Shown here one piece after another: positions 16,542 through 24,941 of a DNA stretch of 26,381 nt. The notes below the pieces were generated by a model. It did no database searches. It had not been told where the DNA came from and worked only from the letters and a program-made list of their open reading frames with translations. Position 1 is the first letter of the stretch, and every line of letters begins with the position of its first letter. The translations under genes and the position numbers were made by a program. This DNA is from a virus, in IMG/VR virus record IMGVR_UViG_3300010354_000539, positions 1 through 26,381 of that record; one strand, 5' to 3'.

Positions 16542-17717
16542 TTACTGGAATGATAGATTTGCGACTGTGATACGCTCTAGGTAATCAGCAGCATTACCAA
16601 GAGAGCTGGCAGTATTTGTTAGCTCAACATAACCATATCTGGTCATGAAGCCAACTACTGGCTCAAATGTTGCTGGATCTAGAACAACACCACTGCTCAT
16701 TAGAGGTACATATGGGCAATAGAAAGCAGCAGCATCAGCCTCGCTTGATCCCTTATAACCAATTAATACAGCAGTTGTATCGCTGGCATAGCTGTCAACA
16801 TAGACTTTCATAGCACCATTTAGTGTACCAACAAACTTAGTATTGGTTGGGGCTTCGAATGTGCCTTCTGTTGTACGAGCAAATGCAGAAGTTGTTGCAC
16901 TCTGTAGTACTGTTAGGGTAGTTGGACTAACAACTGCCCAGTTTGCAGCACCACGGCGTGTGCGTTGTGCAATCAAGTTTGCAGCACGATTGATCTTAAC
17001 TGCAAGAGCGGCATGCTCATCACCTACAAATGTAGCTGTGCCACTAACAGCAGCCTGATCGTAGCCGCTTAATGTAGCAGGTGCTAGTGAGCGCAAGCTA
17101 GCTAGGATTTCCTGATCGATTTCAACTGTGATTTCCTGTGCTAGAGCTGCCATGATTTCGGCCTCAACATCTAGACCATGCATAGCTTGTGCGTCCTGTG
17201 CAGCTTCAAATGTCCAACGAGCACTTAACTTACGAGTACGAGCCTCGACAGTTTGCTTCAAGATTTGAACATTGATTCTGTTGCCTGGTTCACCTTCTAG
17301 TGTAGCAGTTGAAACAGCACGACCGTTGCTGCCACCTGAGTAAGCAGTAGCGATCTTAAATGGACTTAGCATTTCTTCGCCAGCTGTTGAACCATTGTCA
17401 GCATTGTCTGCCGAAACAGTTTGAGCGTAGCGAACACGCAATGTATGAATTTGAGCTACTGGACCGGTCATTGGTTGTACACCAACAATCTCGTTAGCAA
17501 TAACTGTTGGCATTACGCGACGGATGATTGGTAGAATCACACGGTTTAATGTGCTGATCTGACCGCTGGTTGTTGACCCAGCTGTAACAGCTTCCATAAG
17601 TCCTTTACGAGTATTTTCAAGAATAATACCCATAGTATTGCGGCGTGTACCTTGTAAGCCTTCAAGCAGGGCTTCTTTAGTTTCGCCCCAACGGCTTTCT
17701 AATAGTTCTTGTGTCAT
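16542..17717 (-). CDS. 23: Major capsid protein, gp23-like
   Basis: 391 aa, forming the hexameric shell of the head. Recognised by the T4 gp23 core: IRRVMPTVIANEIVGVQPMT near 68-87, ATAYSGG, VEARTRKLSARWTFEAAQD followed by HGLDVEAEIM, and the C-terminal YCPYVPLM and FMTRYGYVE segments. In T4 the N-terminus is removed by gp21 after an [IL]xE motif; candidates here are LLE19-G20 and LME42-A43. T4 gp23 has 521 residues, so this is a compact version; the stretch between QTVSADNADNG and ATAYSGG is short. AAAGGA precedes the ATG. It follows gp22 by 28 bp and is probably read from upstream, since no clear late box lies directly before it. Confidence 0.95.
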   Translation of the reverse strand: MTQELLESRWGETKEALLEGLQGTRRNTMGIILENTRKGLMEAVTAGSTTSGQISTLNRVILPIIRRVMPTVIANEIVGVQPMTGPVAQIHTLRVRYAQTVSADNADNGSTAGEEMLSPFKIATAYSGGSNGRAVSTATLEGEPGNRINVQILKQTVEARTRKLSARWTFEAAQDAQAMHGLDVEAEIMAALAQEITVEIDQEILASLRSLAPATLSGYDQAAVSGTATFVGDEHAALAVKINRAANLIAQRTRRGAANWAVVSPTTLTVLQSATTSAFARTTEGTFEAPTNTKFVGTLNGAMKVYVDSYASDTTAVLIGYKGSSEADAAAFYCPYVPLMSSGVVLDPATFEPVVGFMTRYGYVELTNTASSLGNAADYLERITVANLSFQ

Positions 17718-17745
17718 TATCTTCTTTCCTTTAAGGTTAAACTAA

Positions 17746-18849
17746 TTATTTCAACCCTGCCAAACGCTTGAGTTCAACGACATTGTTCTCGGTAGCAGTT
17801 TCTTGGGCTGCTGCTGGTTTAGCAGTTTTATCTCCTGTTACTGTTACACGGCTTTCGGTTAATACAGCCTTAGCTGGTTCCTTAGCGCCGGTAGTTAGTA
17901 CGGCAGGTAGATACTTTTCGAATGCTGACTTCAATTTTGGAGTCTGCACACTTTCGAGAAGTTCACGCATTACCGATTGCTTCTCTTTAACCAATGTACC
18001 AAGTAGCTCATCCATTACGGCTTTGCGATCCTGGCTTTCTTTAATAACGCGAATCTCGCGTTCTTTAGATTCAACAATTTGTTGAGCTTGTTGCTTGGCC
18101 GATGTGGCTTCTGCAAGCTGCTCAGTTTGTTGATCAATAACTTTTCTTAGCTTTTGTATTTCTACATTTTCATTGAGATGAGTCAACGAAAACTCGCTGG
18201 CAAATGCTTCGAAAATACGGCGTCCAAACATGTTCTCACGAGCAAGTTGGATATCCTCTTTAAGTTGAGTAAGTTCTGCGCCTAGTTTTTGTGTTACTGA
18301 TTCTTTAACTAGTTGTGCGCTGCTCTGAATAAAACGGCGTTGAATTGACTCAAGTTTGTCTTTGGCTTCGGCTACTAGACGAACTTTTGTTTCAACAACT
18401 GATTTCTTATCTTGAGCAAACTCGCTGATTTCTTGAGCGAGAGCGCGAACAATGAACTTTTCTAAACGCTGATAATTCTCTTTTTGAATTTTGCGATCAG
18501 AATGTAGTTCTTTGATTTCTTCTACTAGTTTGTTTACCATGAAGTCGTTGAAACGACCGGCGCTTTCAAGCATGTGATTCTTGATACGCACACGATCCTC
18601 GACAATGGCTTTTTTCTCGTCTACAAATTCCGTAATTTCCTTAGCGAGATTTTCAGTAACCATCTTGTCTAGTGCTTCGACCATTACAGACTTATCGTGC
18701 TCATAGCGGGTGGCCATTTCCTCACGGAGCTCGGCGCGGATTTGCTCGCGAGCTTCAGTTAACTTGGCTTCCCAAGCTTCGTTTAACTCACGGCGTGTGT
18801 CCTCATTGATAATACCGCTATCTAGCAATGGTTTTAAAGCGTCAAACAT
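17746..18849 (-). CDS. 22: Prohead scaffold protein, gp22-like
   Basis: 367 aa, the main internal scaffold on which the capsid assembles, later degraded by gp21. Predicted almost wholly helical and charged, with coiled-coil character. The signature ENMFGRRIFEAFASEFSLTH lies near 206-224. It is longer than T4 gp22 (269 aa), at least in part from repeats of the type LAKEITEFVDEKKAI (68-82), LVEEIKELHSDRK (108-120), LAQEISEFAQDKKSV (137-151) and a weaker copy near 188-201. AAGGAG precedes the ATG; 12 bp separate it from gp21. Order and content leave little doubt about the role. Confidence 0.9.
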   Translation of the reverse strand: MFDALKPLLDSGIINEDTRRELNEAWEAKLTEAREQIRAELREEMATRYEHDKSVMVEALDKMVTENLAKEITEFVDEKKAIVEDRVRIKNHMLESAGRFNDFMVNKLVEEIKELHSDRKIQKENYQRLEKFIVRALAQEISEFAQDKKSVVETKVRLVAEAKDKLESIQRRFIQSSAQLVKESVTQKLGAELTQLKEDIQLARENMFGRRIFEAFASEFSLTHLNENVEIQKLRKVIDQQTEQLAEATSAKQQAQQIVESKEREIRVIKESQDRKAVMDELLGTLVKEKQSVMRELLESVQTPKLKSAFEKYLPAVLTTGAKEPAKAVLTESRVTVTGDKTAKPAAAQETATENNVVELKRLAGLK

Positions 18850-18861
18850 TGCGGTTTCTCC

Positions 18862-19497
18862 TTAGATTTTTAGATCCTTGATCAAAGCCTTAACAGCTTC
18901 TTTCAAATATTTCTGCACTTGTTGATTTTCTTTAGCCTCACCGGCTATTTCAAGTACACGATGGCCATTACGCATGTTTAACAAACCTTCGTATATGGCT
19001 TTAGGATAGGCATGTGGGGCACTGGGTTGTGCTACTATGTCTACTGTTACAATTTCGAATTCACTGACATGGCCAGTTCCTTCGTTGACATTGCCGCTAC
19101 CACGGCTTGAAACTCCTAACTTTACACCACTTTCTAACATGGTCTTGACTAATTGACCCATTGGCGTAGGTAGAATCTTTAACTTACCGTGCCCGGCTGG
19201 ACCATCCATCCACATTTGTTCAATCATGTGGCTGACTCGATCTAAATTGATTTTTAAATCATCGGGATGATCAACTTCACCTAAGACACTATAGCCGCTT
19301 TTGATTTGCTCATTGATACTTTCAACGGCCTTGGCTATTTCGTTGACGGGGTAAACTCGGTTATTACCGTTTTTAACCCCACCTTCGATGAATATACCTT
19401 TCATGTAAAGATCCTTGCCACCGTCGGAGCGGTTTATAGATTCGACCTGCATCTTGGCATGGTCGAATGTGAGATCTTCGCGTAGGTATCTATTCAT
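18862..19497 (-). CDS. 21: Prohead maturation protease, gp21-like
   Basis: 211 aa, close to T4 gp21 (212 aa). A serine protease of MEROPS family S77 that cleaves scaffold, core and capsid proteins during head maturation. GEVDHPDD carries the probable catalytic His77, GVSSRGSG the probable nucleophile (Ser130 or Ser131), and TVDIVAQPSAPHA follows, with Asp153 as a possible third residue. The ATG starts one base after the TAA of the gp67-like gene with only a weak ribosome site, so translation is probably coupled. Autoproteolysis is known for the family. Confidence 0.93.
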   Translation of the reverse strand: MNRYLREDLTFDHAKMQVESINRSDGGKDLYMKGIFIEGGVKNGNNRVYPVNEIAKAVESINEQIKSGYSVLGEVDHPDDLKINLDRVSHMIEQMWMDGPAGHGKLKILPTPMGQLVKTMLESGVKLGVSSRGSGNVNEGTGHVSEFEIVTVDIVAQPSAPHAYPKAIYEGLLNMRNGHRVLEIAGEAKENQQVQKYLKEAVKALIKDLKI

Positions 19498-19498
19498 A

Positions 19499-20359
19499 TT
19501 ACTTGTTTCTTACAGTTGTTCCGATAAAGGCTTTGCCCTGTACGGCCATCTTACCATCAGTGGTACTACCTTCTGGCTTGCTGCCGCCGGCTTTGTCGGT
19601 ATAACCCTTGGTTTTTGCACCTGGCACATTTTCATAACTTCCAGCATGAGGCAAGTTTCCTTTACCTTTGCTGTATTGGTTAGAAGGTTGTGGTGTTGCT
19701 TTGCCCTCAGGAGCTTGCTCTGTACCACCTTTTAAGATGTTACCGGCACTACCGCCCATGTTGTTGGCTTTGTTGATGTTGGGACTGCGAGTTTGCATGG
19801 TTGGCTTGTCGCTGGCGCCTGTTCCGATAGTCTGTCCTTCAGCATTGCTTGGTGTAGCAACTTTGTCAACATACTCACGCACCATACCCGGATCAAAGGC
19901 TTCCTTGGGTGGCTCTTCACCACCTTCGTCACCGCCCATGTCCATGTCTGCATGTTCTGGCTCGTCCATTTCGTCACTCATAAGAGCGTCAAATTCGGCT
20001 TTGAGTTCGTCTAGGGCTGCTTCAAGATCCATAACGCGATCTTCTAGCTCACCTTCGCCGCCTTCGTCACCCATGTCGTCCATGCCTGGCTCTTCCATAT
20101 CACCGGGCATTTCTGCGTCCATTTCCATGTCACCCATTGGGTCCATGTCATCGGCATTAGGATCGGCCTCGGCCATGCCTACTTCATCTTCGGTTTCTAA
20201 TTCGTCGACTAGATTACCGACTTGGTCAAAACCCTCTTCGTCAATGAGATTTTCATAAATCTCACGGCTTTTCTCAACTACGATTTGATGGAAAAGTTCG
20301 CGAGCCTTATCTTCATGCTCATTGATAATGTATTCAATTAGCTGTTCATACTTGTTCAT
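19499..20359 (-). CDS. 67: Acidic prohead core protein, gp67-like
   Basis: 286 aa. The N-terminus (YEQLIEYIINEHEDKARELF, then VVEKSREIYENLIDEE) is similar in pattern to T4 gp67: a LIE-x-I helix, ARKLF-like and EEK-like segments, followed by a strongly acidic tract. Here the tract is long and rich in Met, Asp, Glu and Gly (about residues 55-155, e.g. DMEMDAEMPGDMEEPGMDD). A Gly/Asn/Lys-rich, probably disordered, tail follows. T4 gp67 has only 80 aa, so most of this protein is additional. In T4 the core protein is cut by gp21 into internal peptides that stay in the head. AGGAG lies before the ATG. The symbol rests on position and N-terminal pattern. Confidence 0.65.
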   Translation of the reverse strand: MNKYEQLIEYIINEHEDKARELFHQIVVEKSREIYENLIDEEGFDQVGNLVDELETEDEVGMAEADPNADDMDPMGDMEMDAEMPGDMEEPGMDDMGDEGGEGELEDRVMDLEAALDELKAEFDALMSDEMDEPEHADMDMGGDEGGEEPPKEAFDPGMVREYVDKVATPSNAEGQTIGTGASDKPTMQTRSPNINKANNMGGSAGNILKGGTEQAPEGKATPQPSNQYSKGKGNLPHAGSYENVPGAKTKGYTDKAGGSKPEGSTTDGKMAVQGKAFIGTTVRNK

Positions 20360-20394
20360 TCTAGGGGCTCCTATAAATTGGTTAAGTATAGTTT

Positions 20395-20402
20395 TATTTA
20401 CA
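20395..20402 (-). promoter_or_regulatory. Weak late promoter box TGTAAATA
   Basis: One mismatch to TATAAATA. It would give a leader of about 30 nt for the gp67-like gene, the same as for the other late promoters in this window. Confidence 0.35.
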
Positions 20403-20423
20403 ATATATTTGGATTTTATGGGT

Positions 20424-20450
20424 CAAATAGGTGGTTTTTAACCTATTTTG
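20424..20450 (-). other. Inverted repeat after the 76-aa gene
   Basis: AAATAGGT and ACCTATTT form an 8-bp stem with an 8-nt loop, one base after the stop of the 76-aa gene. No T-run follows on the minus strand, so it is more likely an RNA-stabilising or processing hairpin than a terminator. Confidence 0.4.
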
Positions 20451-20451
20451 A

Positions 20452-20682
20452 TTATAAACCTGCTGCTTCAGCGGCTGCTGCCGGTGGTTTATACTGTGTT
20501 GATATCTTTTGCATCTTCTGTTGCTTCTCAAATTTCTTGACATCATTCATCTTACGCAACTGTCGTATACGAGAGATAGTGAGGCGTGTGGAACGAACAT
20601 CTGTCATTTTTTTGGCAGTGTTGTCGTCCTTGTCGCTGTGATAGCCGTCGGGCATTTTATCAAAAAACTCTATTAGATACAT
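20452..20682 (-). CDS. Small head-core region protein of unknown role
   Basis: 76 aa, between portal and the gp67-like gene, where T4 has gp67/gp68. It starts MYLIEFFDKMPDGYHSDKDD, continues as a basic helix (TISRIRQLRKMNDVKKFEKQ) and ends in a Pro/Ala-rich tail. The tight position (8 bp after portal) and lack of any other gene there support it as real. It has no Shine-Dalgarno site; a TATAAATA box ends 5 nt before the ATG. A head core or assembly role is inferred only from position. Confidence 0.65.
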   Translation of the reverse strand: MYLIEFFDKMPDGYHSDKDDNTAKKMTDVRSTRLTISRIRQLRKMNDVKKFEKQQKMQKISTQYKPPAAAAEAAGL

Positions 20683-20687
20683 GTCTA

Positions 20688-20695
20688 TATTTATA
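20688..20695 (-). promoter_or_regulatory. Late promoter box TATAAATA over the portal stop codon
   Basis: Perfect late consensus on the minus strand. The portal stop codon TAA (20691-20693) lies inside it, and it ends 5 nt before the ATG of the 76-aa gene. Confidence 0.5.
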
Positions 20696-22439
20696 CAGCC
20701 GCAGCCATATTAGTGGCTGCCGACGGCGTTCCACCTATGGGACTTAAAGCGCCCGACGCTTGTGCAGCTTGATCACCACCCATACCGGCTGCTAGATCAG
20801 CGCCCTCGGCACCGCCTAATTGAGCTTGCGCTGCATCAACATTTTCTAAATCTGTGGCAAGAGCCCCGGGAGTTACACCCACACTACGCATTCCAACATC
20901 CAGCTCTCCTTCTGGTGCTGTACCCTGCTCTTCAGTCCACATGGTTTCGTTTTCTTGCATTTCTTCTTCAGTTAAACCTAGATAACGCTTCATTAGAAAG
21001 CGTTTGCTAAAGTAAGGTACTTGCTCTAAACTTGTGAATGTACTGATTCGCTGTGTATCAACCTCAACCTGTCTGTGTTGAGCAAAATTTTGTGGCTCAT
21101 TTAACTTGATTTCAAATAATTGTCCATCGATGCTGATACCGCGCCAGCGTAAATAAGTTTTAAATTCTTGATCTAATACGCCAGATATCATATTTTGTAA
21201 ACGAATACAATACCTATTGAAGCGCCATTCTTGTATTAATGCTGTACCAACTCTACCATCATTATAACTTTGAGTACCGTCTTCTAAGCCTGTAGGCAAA
21301 TAACTACTGGGAATACGCAAACCACGAAATAACTTGTTGGTAAAGAAGCGTAAATCTGTTATTTCGCCCAAATTTTGACCACCAGCCAAAGTTTCAACCG
21401 AGCTTCCGCGCCCATCTGCTGTTTGTGGAAAGAAATAATCTTCATTCGTACTCAATGGATTATAGGTGGCATCCATCATGTTTACACCACCGCCGGTTTG
21501 TGTAGGAATACGACGCTGATGAATTTCATTTTTGATGCGCTCTACAAAGGCCATAGCCAAATGATTGGGCATGTTACCTACATCAATTTTAAATATTCTA
21601 CGCTCGGGTGCTCGCTGCACTCGATATATAATAATTGCATCCTCTAATAATTCTTTTTGTTTGAATACTTTGAAAATATTTTCCAATACACTGTTACCAA
21701 AAGGCCAGAATATATCAAGTCCTTCTGTTAAACTAAGATGTACTACATGTTTAGCGTCAACTGCTACTTCATTTTGCGAATTCGCAAATCTACTCCCACC
21801 AGTAAAGGGCGCATTTGGTTGCACATATGCGCCACTCGGACCACCCACTTGAGGATGATTTATATAGGTATCACTGGTGCTGACCGCAGTAACTGTCAAA
21901 TTTTTTAAATTTGGTTGAATATCTTTCAGTATGTACTGCTCAGGCTCTTTGCCCTCGGCTTCGTTTACTATGACTTTGGTGATTTTACTCATTTCTACCC
22001 AATACAACTTGAATGTCTCTGGGTCTCTTACAAATATTTGATCACCATACTTGAGTGTATTACGCACTAATTTGAATATTCTTTTATGTAGATCATTTAA
22101 TGTACACCAAGTCTGCAATTGTTCTTTAATTATATCGATTTCTGTTTCAGTTGGATTATCATTATAATGAATATAAAAAGGTAAATTTGTATTTTCATCA
22201 GGCTGACTACTGAATTCAGCTAAAATATCAAGAGCAGCATTGACTTCGCTGTCCATGTCCATCTGTTCATACTGGTTGTATCGCTCAATACGATTTGGAT
22301 GGCCTGTATACAATTCAGGTAAATTGCTTTGATAATTACGGTATGCCGGAGAAGCACCCGGCCCAGTATCAGATAAATTATTACCTAATGGACTCAATAA
22401 ACTCGTGTTAGGAGTTTTAAAATACTTACGCCATGTCAT
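20691..22439 (-). CDS. 20: Portal vertex protein, gp20-like
   Basis: 582 aa (T4 gp20: 524). Forms the dodecameric portal at one head vertex through which DNA is packaged and to which the tail attaches, and initiates prohead assembly. Characteristic segments: RYNQYEQMDMDSEVNAALDI (53-72), FKLVRNTLKYGDQIFVRD, FKIDVGNMPNHLAMAFVERI, RRIPTQTGGGVNMMD followed by NEDYFFPQ, and ITDLRFFTNKLFRGLRIPSS. The C-terminal ~80 residues are Ala/Gly-rich and probably disordered, which adds to the length. AGGA lies before the ATG, and a late box AATAAATA about 40 bp upstream overlaps the tape measure stop codon. First gene of the head operon. Confidence 0.95.
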   Translation of the reverse strand: MTWRKYFKTPNTSLLSPLGNNLSDTGPGASPAYRNYQSNLPELYTGHPNRIERYNQYEQMDMDSEVNAALDILAEFSSQPDENTNLPFYIHYNDNPTETEIDIIKEQLQTWCTLNDLHKRIFKLVRNTLKYGDQIFVRDPETFKLYWVEMSKITKVIVNEAEGKEPEQYILKDIQPNLKNLTVTAVSTSDTYINHPQVGGPSGAYVQPNAPFTGGSRFANSQNEVAVDAKHVVHLSLTEGLDIFWPFGNSVLENIFKVFKQKELLEDAIIIYRVQRAPERRIFKIDVGNMPNHLAMAFVERIKNEIHQRRIPTQTGGGVNMMDATYNPLSTNEDYFFPQTADGRGSSVETLAGGQNLGEITDLRFFTNKLFRGLRIPSSYLPTGLEDGTQSYNDGRVGTALIQEWRFNRYCIRLQNMISGVLDQEFKTYLRWRGISIDGQLFEIKLNEPQNFAQHRQVEVDTQRISTFTSLEQVPYFSKRFLMKRYLGLTEEEMQENETMWTEEQGTAPEGELDVGMRSVGVTPGALATDLENVDAAQAQLGGAEGADLAAGMGGDQAAQASGALSPIGGTPSAATNMAAAV

Positions 22440-22478
22440 GTGGGCCAGTCCTAGTGATTTTCTGTTTCATAAAAATAA

Positions 22479-22486
22479 TATTTATT
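22479..22486 (-). promoter_or_regulatory. Late promoter box AATAAATA before portal
   Basis: Matches NATAAATA on the minus strand; its first base is the last base of the tape measure TAA. A start near 22473 gives a leader of about 34 nt for portal. Confidence 0.6.
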
Positions 22487-24888
22487 TAAGTTTGAACTGC
22501 ATAAATTTTACCTTGAGTTCTTGTCATTTCTCTAATATGATCTCTTACCTCAGCCATTACACTAATTTGCTGTCTGCTTATCATATTATTTTCTTGTAAT
22601 ACATTTTTCAAATCGTTTTGAAAGTTACGATCCATATTAGTGAGACTGGTTGAATTTCTTGTTGATTCAACAACTTGATCTGATATTTGTCTAACTGATT
22701 TTTGTGTATCTTGCACTGCCAGCAGCGCACCATTTACTGAACTGTTTAACTGCCCTAGAAAATCTCGCGAGTTTGAAGTACTAGACACTCTGCCAAAAGC
22801 AGATGGTCGTACTAATTCTGGGCCTCGTTCACCCACAAGATATTGTTTACCGGGAAAAATGTCCCCACCAATGGCTTTTTTATCAGCTAGCCCACCCACA
22901 GCACCACCGCCAAAATACCCTATGGTACCGCCCACCAATCCGCCAATAGCTGCGCCCACTACCGGTATAGGAATAAGAGCTTGTCCCATTCCTGCACCAA
23001 TCATGCCCATGCCATATGCTCCAGCCACACCGCCTAATGTTTTACCAGGACCCTCAACCGCAGCCTCTGGTGGTTTGCCGGCATTTTGTAATGCACTGAT
23101 AACTTCAGGTTTTAGTGTACCGTCGGGGTTGAATGCGCTGTCCATCAAGGTTTTTTCAGCTATGCCAACCACAGTACGCAATACACTTACAAATTTACTT
23201 AGTGGCCCTTGCCCATCCGGGCCGGTCATAAGAGATTCTAATGCCACTCTCATTTTTTGTGTAGAATTTTCTAGTGCCAAGACTTCACCATTTAGACCTT
23301 TTGTATTTGTAGCAGTCTCAGCTATATTTGCACCAGCAGCACTGGCAGCTTTTTCCGAATAGACCAATTGCTGTAATATTTGATTAGTTATATCTGCCGC
23401 TGCTTTAGTATTGCCGCTTAAATTATTTGTCATTAATGCGCTAAAACTCAGAGCTTGATCTGTTGATGCCGCAGTTTCACGCATTCTATCACGCAACCTA
23501 CCAACTTCACTTTGCATCATTGTTGTGACTTGCTCAGGGTCCATGGTAGATTTTATCATGCCAACAACATTGTCCACAAAACCCATTAGTGCAGGTTGTT
23601 GTTGTGCCGCAACTAAAAATGGAATGTCTGTAACTACCTGACCCATGGCTTTTTGTAATATTGCCCTTTGCATTTGTTCAGGGGTTTGTGCCAGTACTCT
23701 CTGCAATCTTACACTTTCTTCTGCGCTTAACTTGCTTAATACTTCGTTACGCATTGACTCTAGTCGAGCACGATCTTGTAGTTTTTTAGCGTCCTTACCA
23801 GTTAAGTCGCTGACTATACGAAGATTTTTTCCGTACTCAGCAGTCATTCGTGCTATTTCCTCATCACTGCGTATTCTTTCATCCCCGGCTGCTCTTTGGT
23901 TGGCTATTAAACTGGCTGCAAGTCCTGCTTGTTCCTCAAAACTATAGCCTAGCAAAGTTAACTGATCACCTAGTTGACTGTTACGCAATACACGACTTAC
24001 ACCACCTATCTGTTTGGCTGCTTCGCCCATGCCCATGCCCATTAGCACAAGGTCATCACGGCTTTTAGAAATAGCTGCACTAAATTGTGCCACTCCTAGG
24101 CCAGCCATATTGGCTTGTTGCCTTAGGCCCACTAATCCACCGCCCAGTGTAGCACCGGCATCAAATACTTCTCTATAACTTTTTGTAGTTTTATTAACTT
24201 CGTTGCGTAAAAAATCAATAGCCTTAATTACTACCTCTTGGGTCTTGGCTAGACCTTCCATAAGCTGTCCGGCGCCAATAAGAGCAGCACCAAATGCTTT
24301 TAATGGACCCGGCAATAATGCTAAGTATTGACCAAATTGACTGAGATTGCCGCCCATGGCTTGTGTGGCTTGGGCAGTTGCTCTTACCGAATCTATTGCT
24401 GCCTGAGATCCAGTATCAACTCCACTGGCACCTCGTTGTAGATTTTCAGCAAAATTAAAAATTCCATTTATTATTGTACCAATGGCCGAAGTCATAGTGG
24501 CTGCTGTATTTTGAGTAGCAACACCAAGCCCTTCTTGTGCCAATACTTGAGCTCGACTGGCTCGTGATTGCCGCAAGTTATCAAGTTGTTTTTGAGCTGC
24601 TACACCTTTTTCGGTGGCACCATACCTTGCCACATCAGCTTCGGCTTCGCGAATTCTACGAGTAAACTCGTCCATTTCCGTACCAATATCTTGGTAACTA
24701 CGAGTTTGGCCTTTCAGTAAACTTTCAGTTTTTTTATACCAAGGATTGGATTTTTCCATGGCTTCGGTATTTTCTTTTATTTTCTTAAGGAACTCGTCTA
24801 GCGATTTTTTGTCCAATGGAGCTTTGTCAGGGGCACCAAAATATTCCCTGAATAGACCTTCCATTTCGCTTTGTGTAATTCCGGTCAT
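22486..24888 (-). CDS. Tail tape measure protein
   Basis: 800 aa; sets tail length and forms the interior of the tail tube before DNA ejection. It has long helical stretches (residues 1-130 and the middle part rich in Ala, Gln and Met), a glycine-rich hydrophobic segment (about 615-670: VVGAAIGGLVGGTIGYFGGG), and the typical tape measure end motif AIGGDIFPGKQYLVGERGPE followed by LVRP near 673-697. At the usual ~0.15 nm per residue the tail would be about 120 nm. T4 uses gp29 (590 aa) from another locus; this one lies between portal and the gp26-like gene and has the siphophage-style GERGPEL motif. Alternative: another tail protein with a tape-measure-like end, less likely. Confidence 0.82.
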   Translation of the reverse strand: MTGITQSEMEGLFREYFGAPDKAPLDKKSLDEFLKKIKENTEAMEKSNPWYKKTESLLKGQTRSYQDIGTEMDEFTRRIREAEADVARYGATEKGVAAQKQLDNLRQSRASRAQVLAQEGLGVATQNTAATMTSAIGTIINGIFNFAENLQRGASGVDTGSQAAIDSVRATAQATQAMGGNLSQFGQYLALLPGPLKAFGAALIGAGQLMEGLAKTQEVVIKAIDFLRNEVNKTTKSYREVFDAGATLGGGLVGLRQQANMAGLGVAQFSAAISKSRDDLVLMGMGMGEAAKQIGGVSRVLRNSQLGDQLTLLGYSFEEQAGLAASLIANQRAAGDERIRSDEEIARMTAEYGKNLRIVSDLTGKDAKKLQDRARLESMRNEVLSKLSAEESVRLQRVLAQTPEQMQRAILQKAMGQVVTDIPFLVAAQQQPALMGFVDNVVGMIKSTMDPEQVTTMMQSEVGRLRDRMRETAASTDQALSFSALMTNNLSGNTKAAADITNQILQQLVYSEKAASAAGANIAETATNTKGLNGEVLALENSTQKMRVALESLMTGPDGQGPLSKFVSVLRTVVGIAEKTLMDSAFNPDGTLKPEVISALQNAGKPPEAAVEGPGKTLGGVAGAYGMGMIGAGMGQALIPIPVVGAAIGGLVGGTIGYFGGGAVGGLADKKAIGGDIFPGKQYLVGERGPELVRPSAFGRVSSTSNSRDFLGQLNSSVNGALLAVQDTQKSVRQISDQVVESTRNSTSLTNMDRNFQNDLKNVLQENNMISRQQISVMAEVRDHIREMTRTQGKIYAVQT

Positions 24889-24901
24889 GGCAAAAAATAC
24901 C

Positions 24902-24909
24902 TATAAATA
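24902..24909 (+). promoter_or_regulatory. Late promoter box TATAAATA for the gp26-like gene
   Basis: Perfect consensus on the plus strand; start near 24915, leader about 27 nt. Confidence 0.7.
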
Positions 24910-24923
24910 TACTGCGTCAATTA

Positions 24924-24931
24924 TATTTATG
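24924..24931 (-). promoter_or_regulatory. Late promoter box CATAAATA for the tape measure gene
   Basis: NATAAATA on the minus strand; start near 24918, leader about 30 nt to the ATG at 24888. It faces the plus-strand box 14 bp away. Confidence 0.6.
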
Positions 24932-24941
24932 GAATCAATTT

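Noticed and set aside
19668-20258. 196-codon plus-strand frame
   Set aside because: Antisense shadow of the acidic gp67-like gene; its Ser/Pro-rich translation comes from the reverse of Asp/Glu/Met codons.
22859-23362. 167-codon plus-strand frame
   Set aside because: Pro/Ala-rich shadow of the Gly/Ala-rich part of the tape measure gene.
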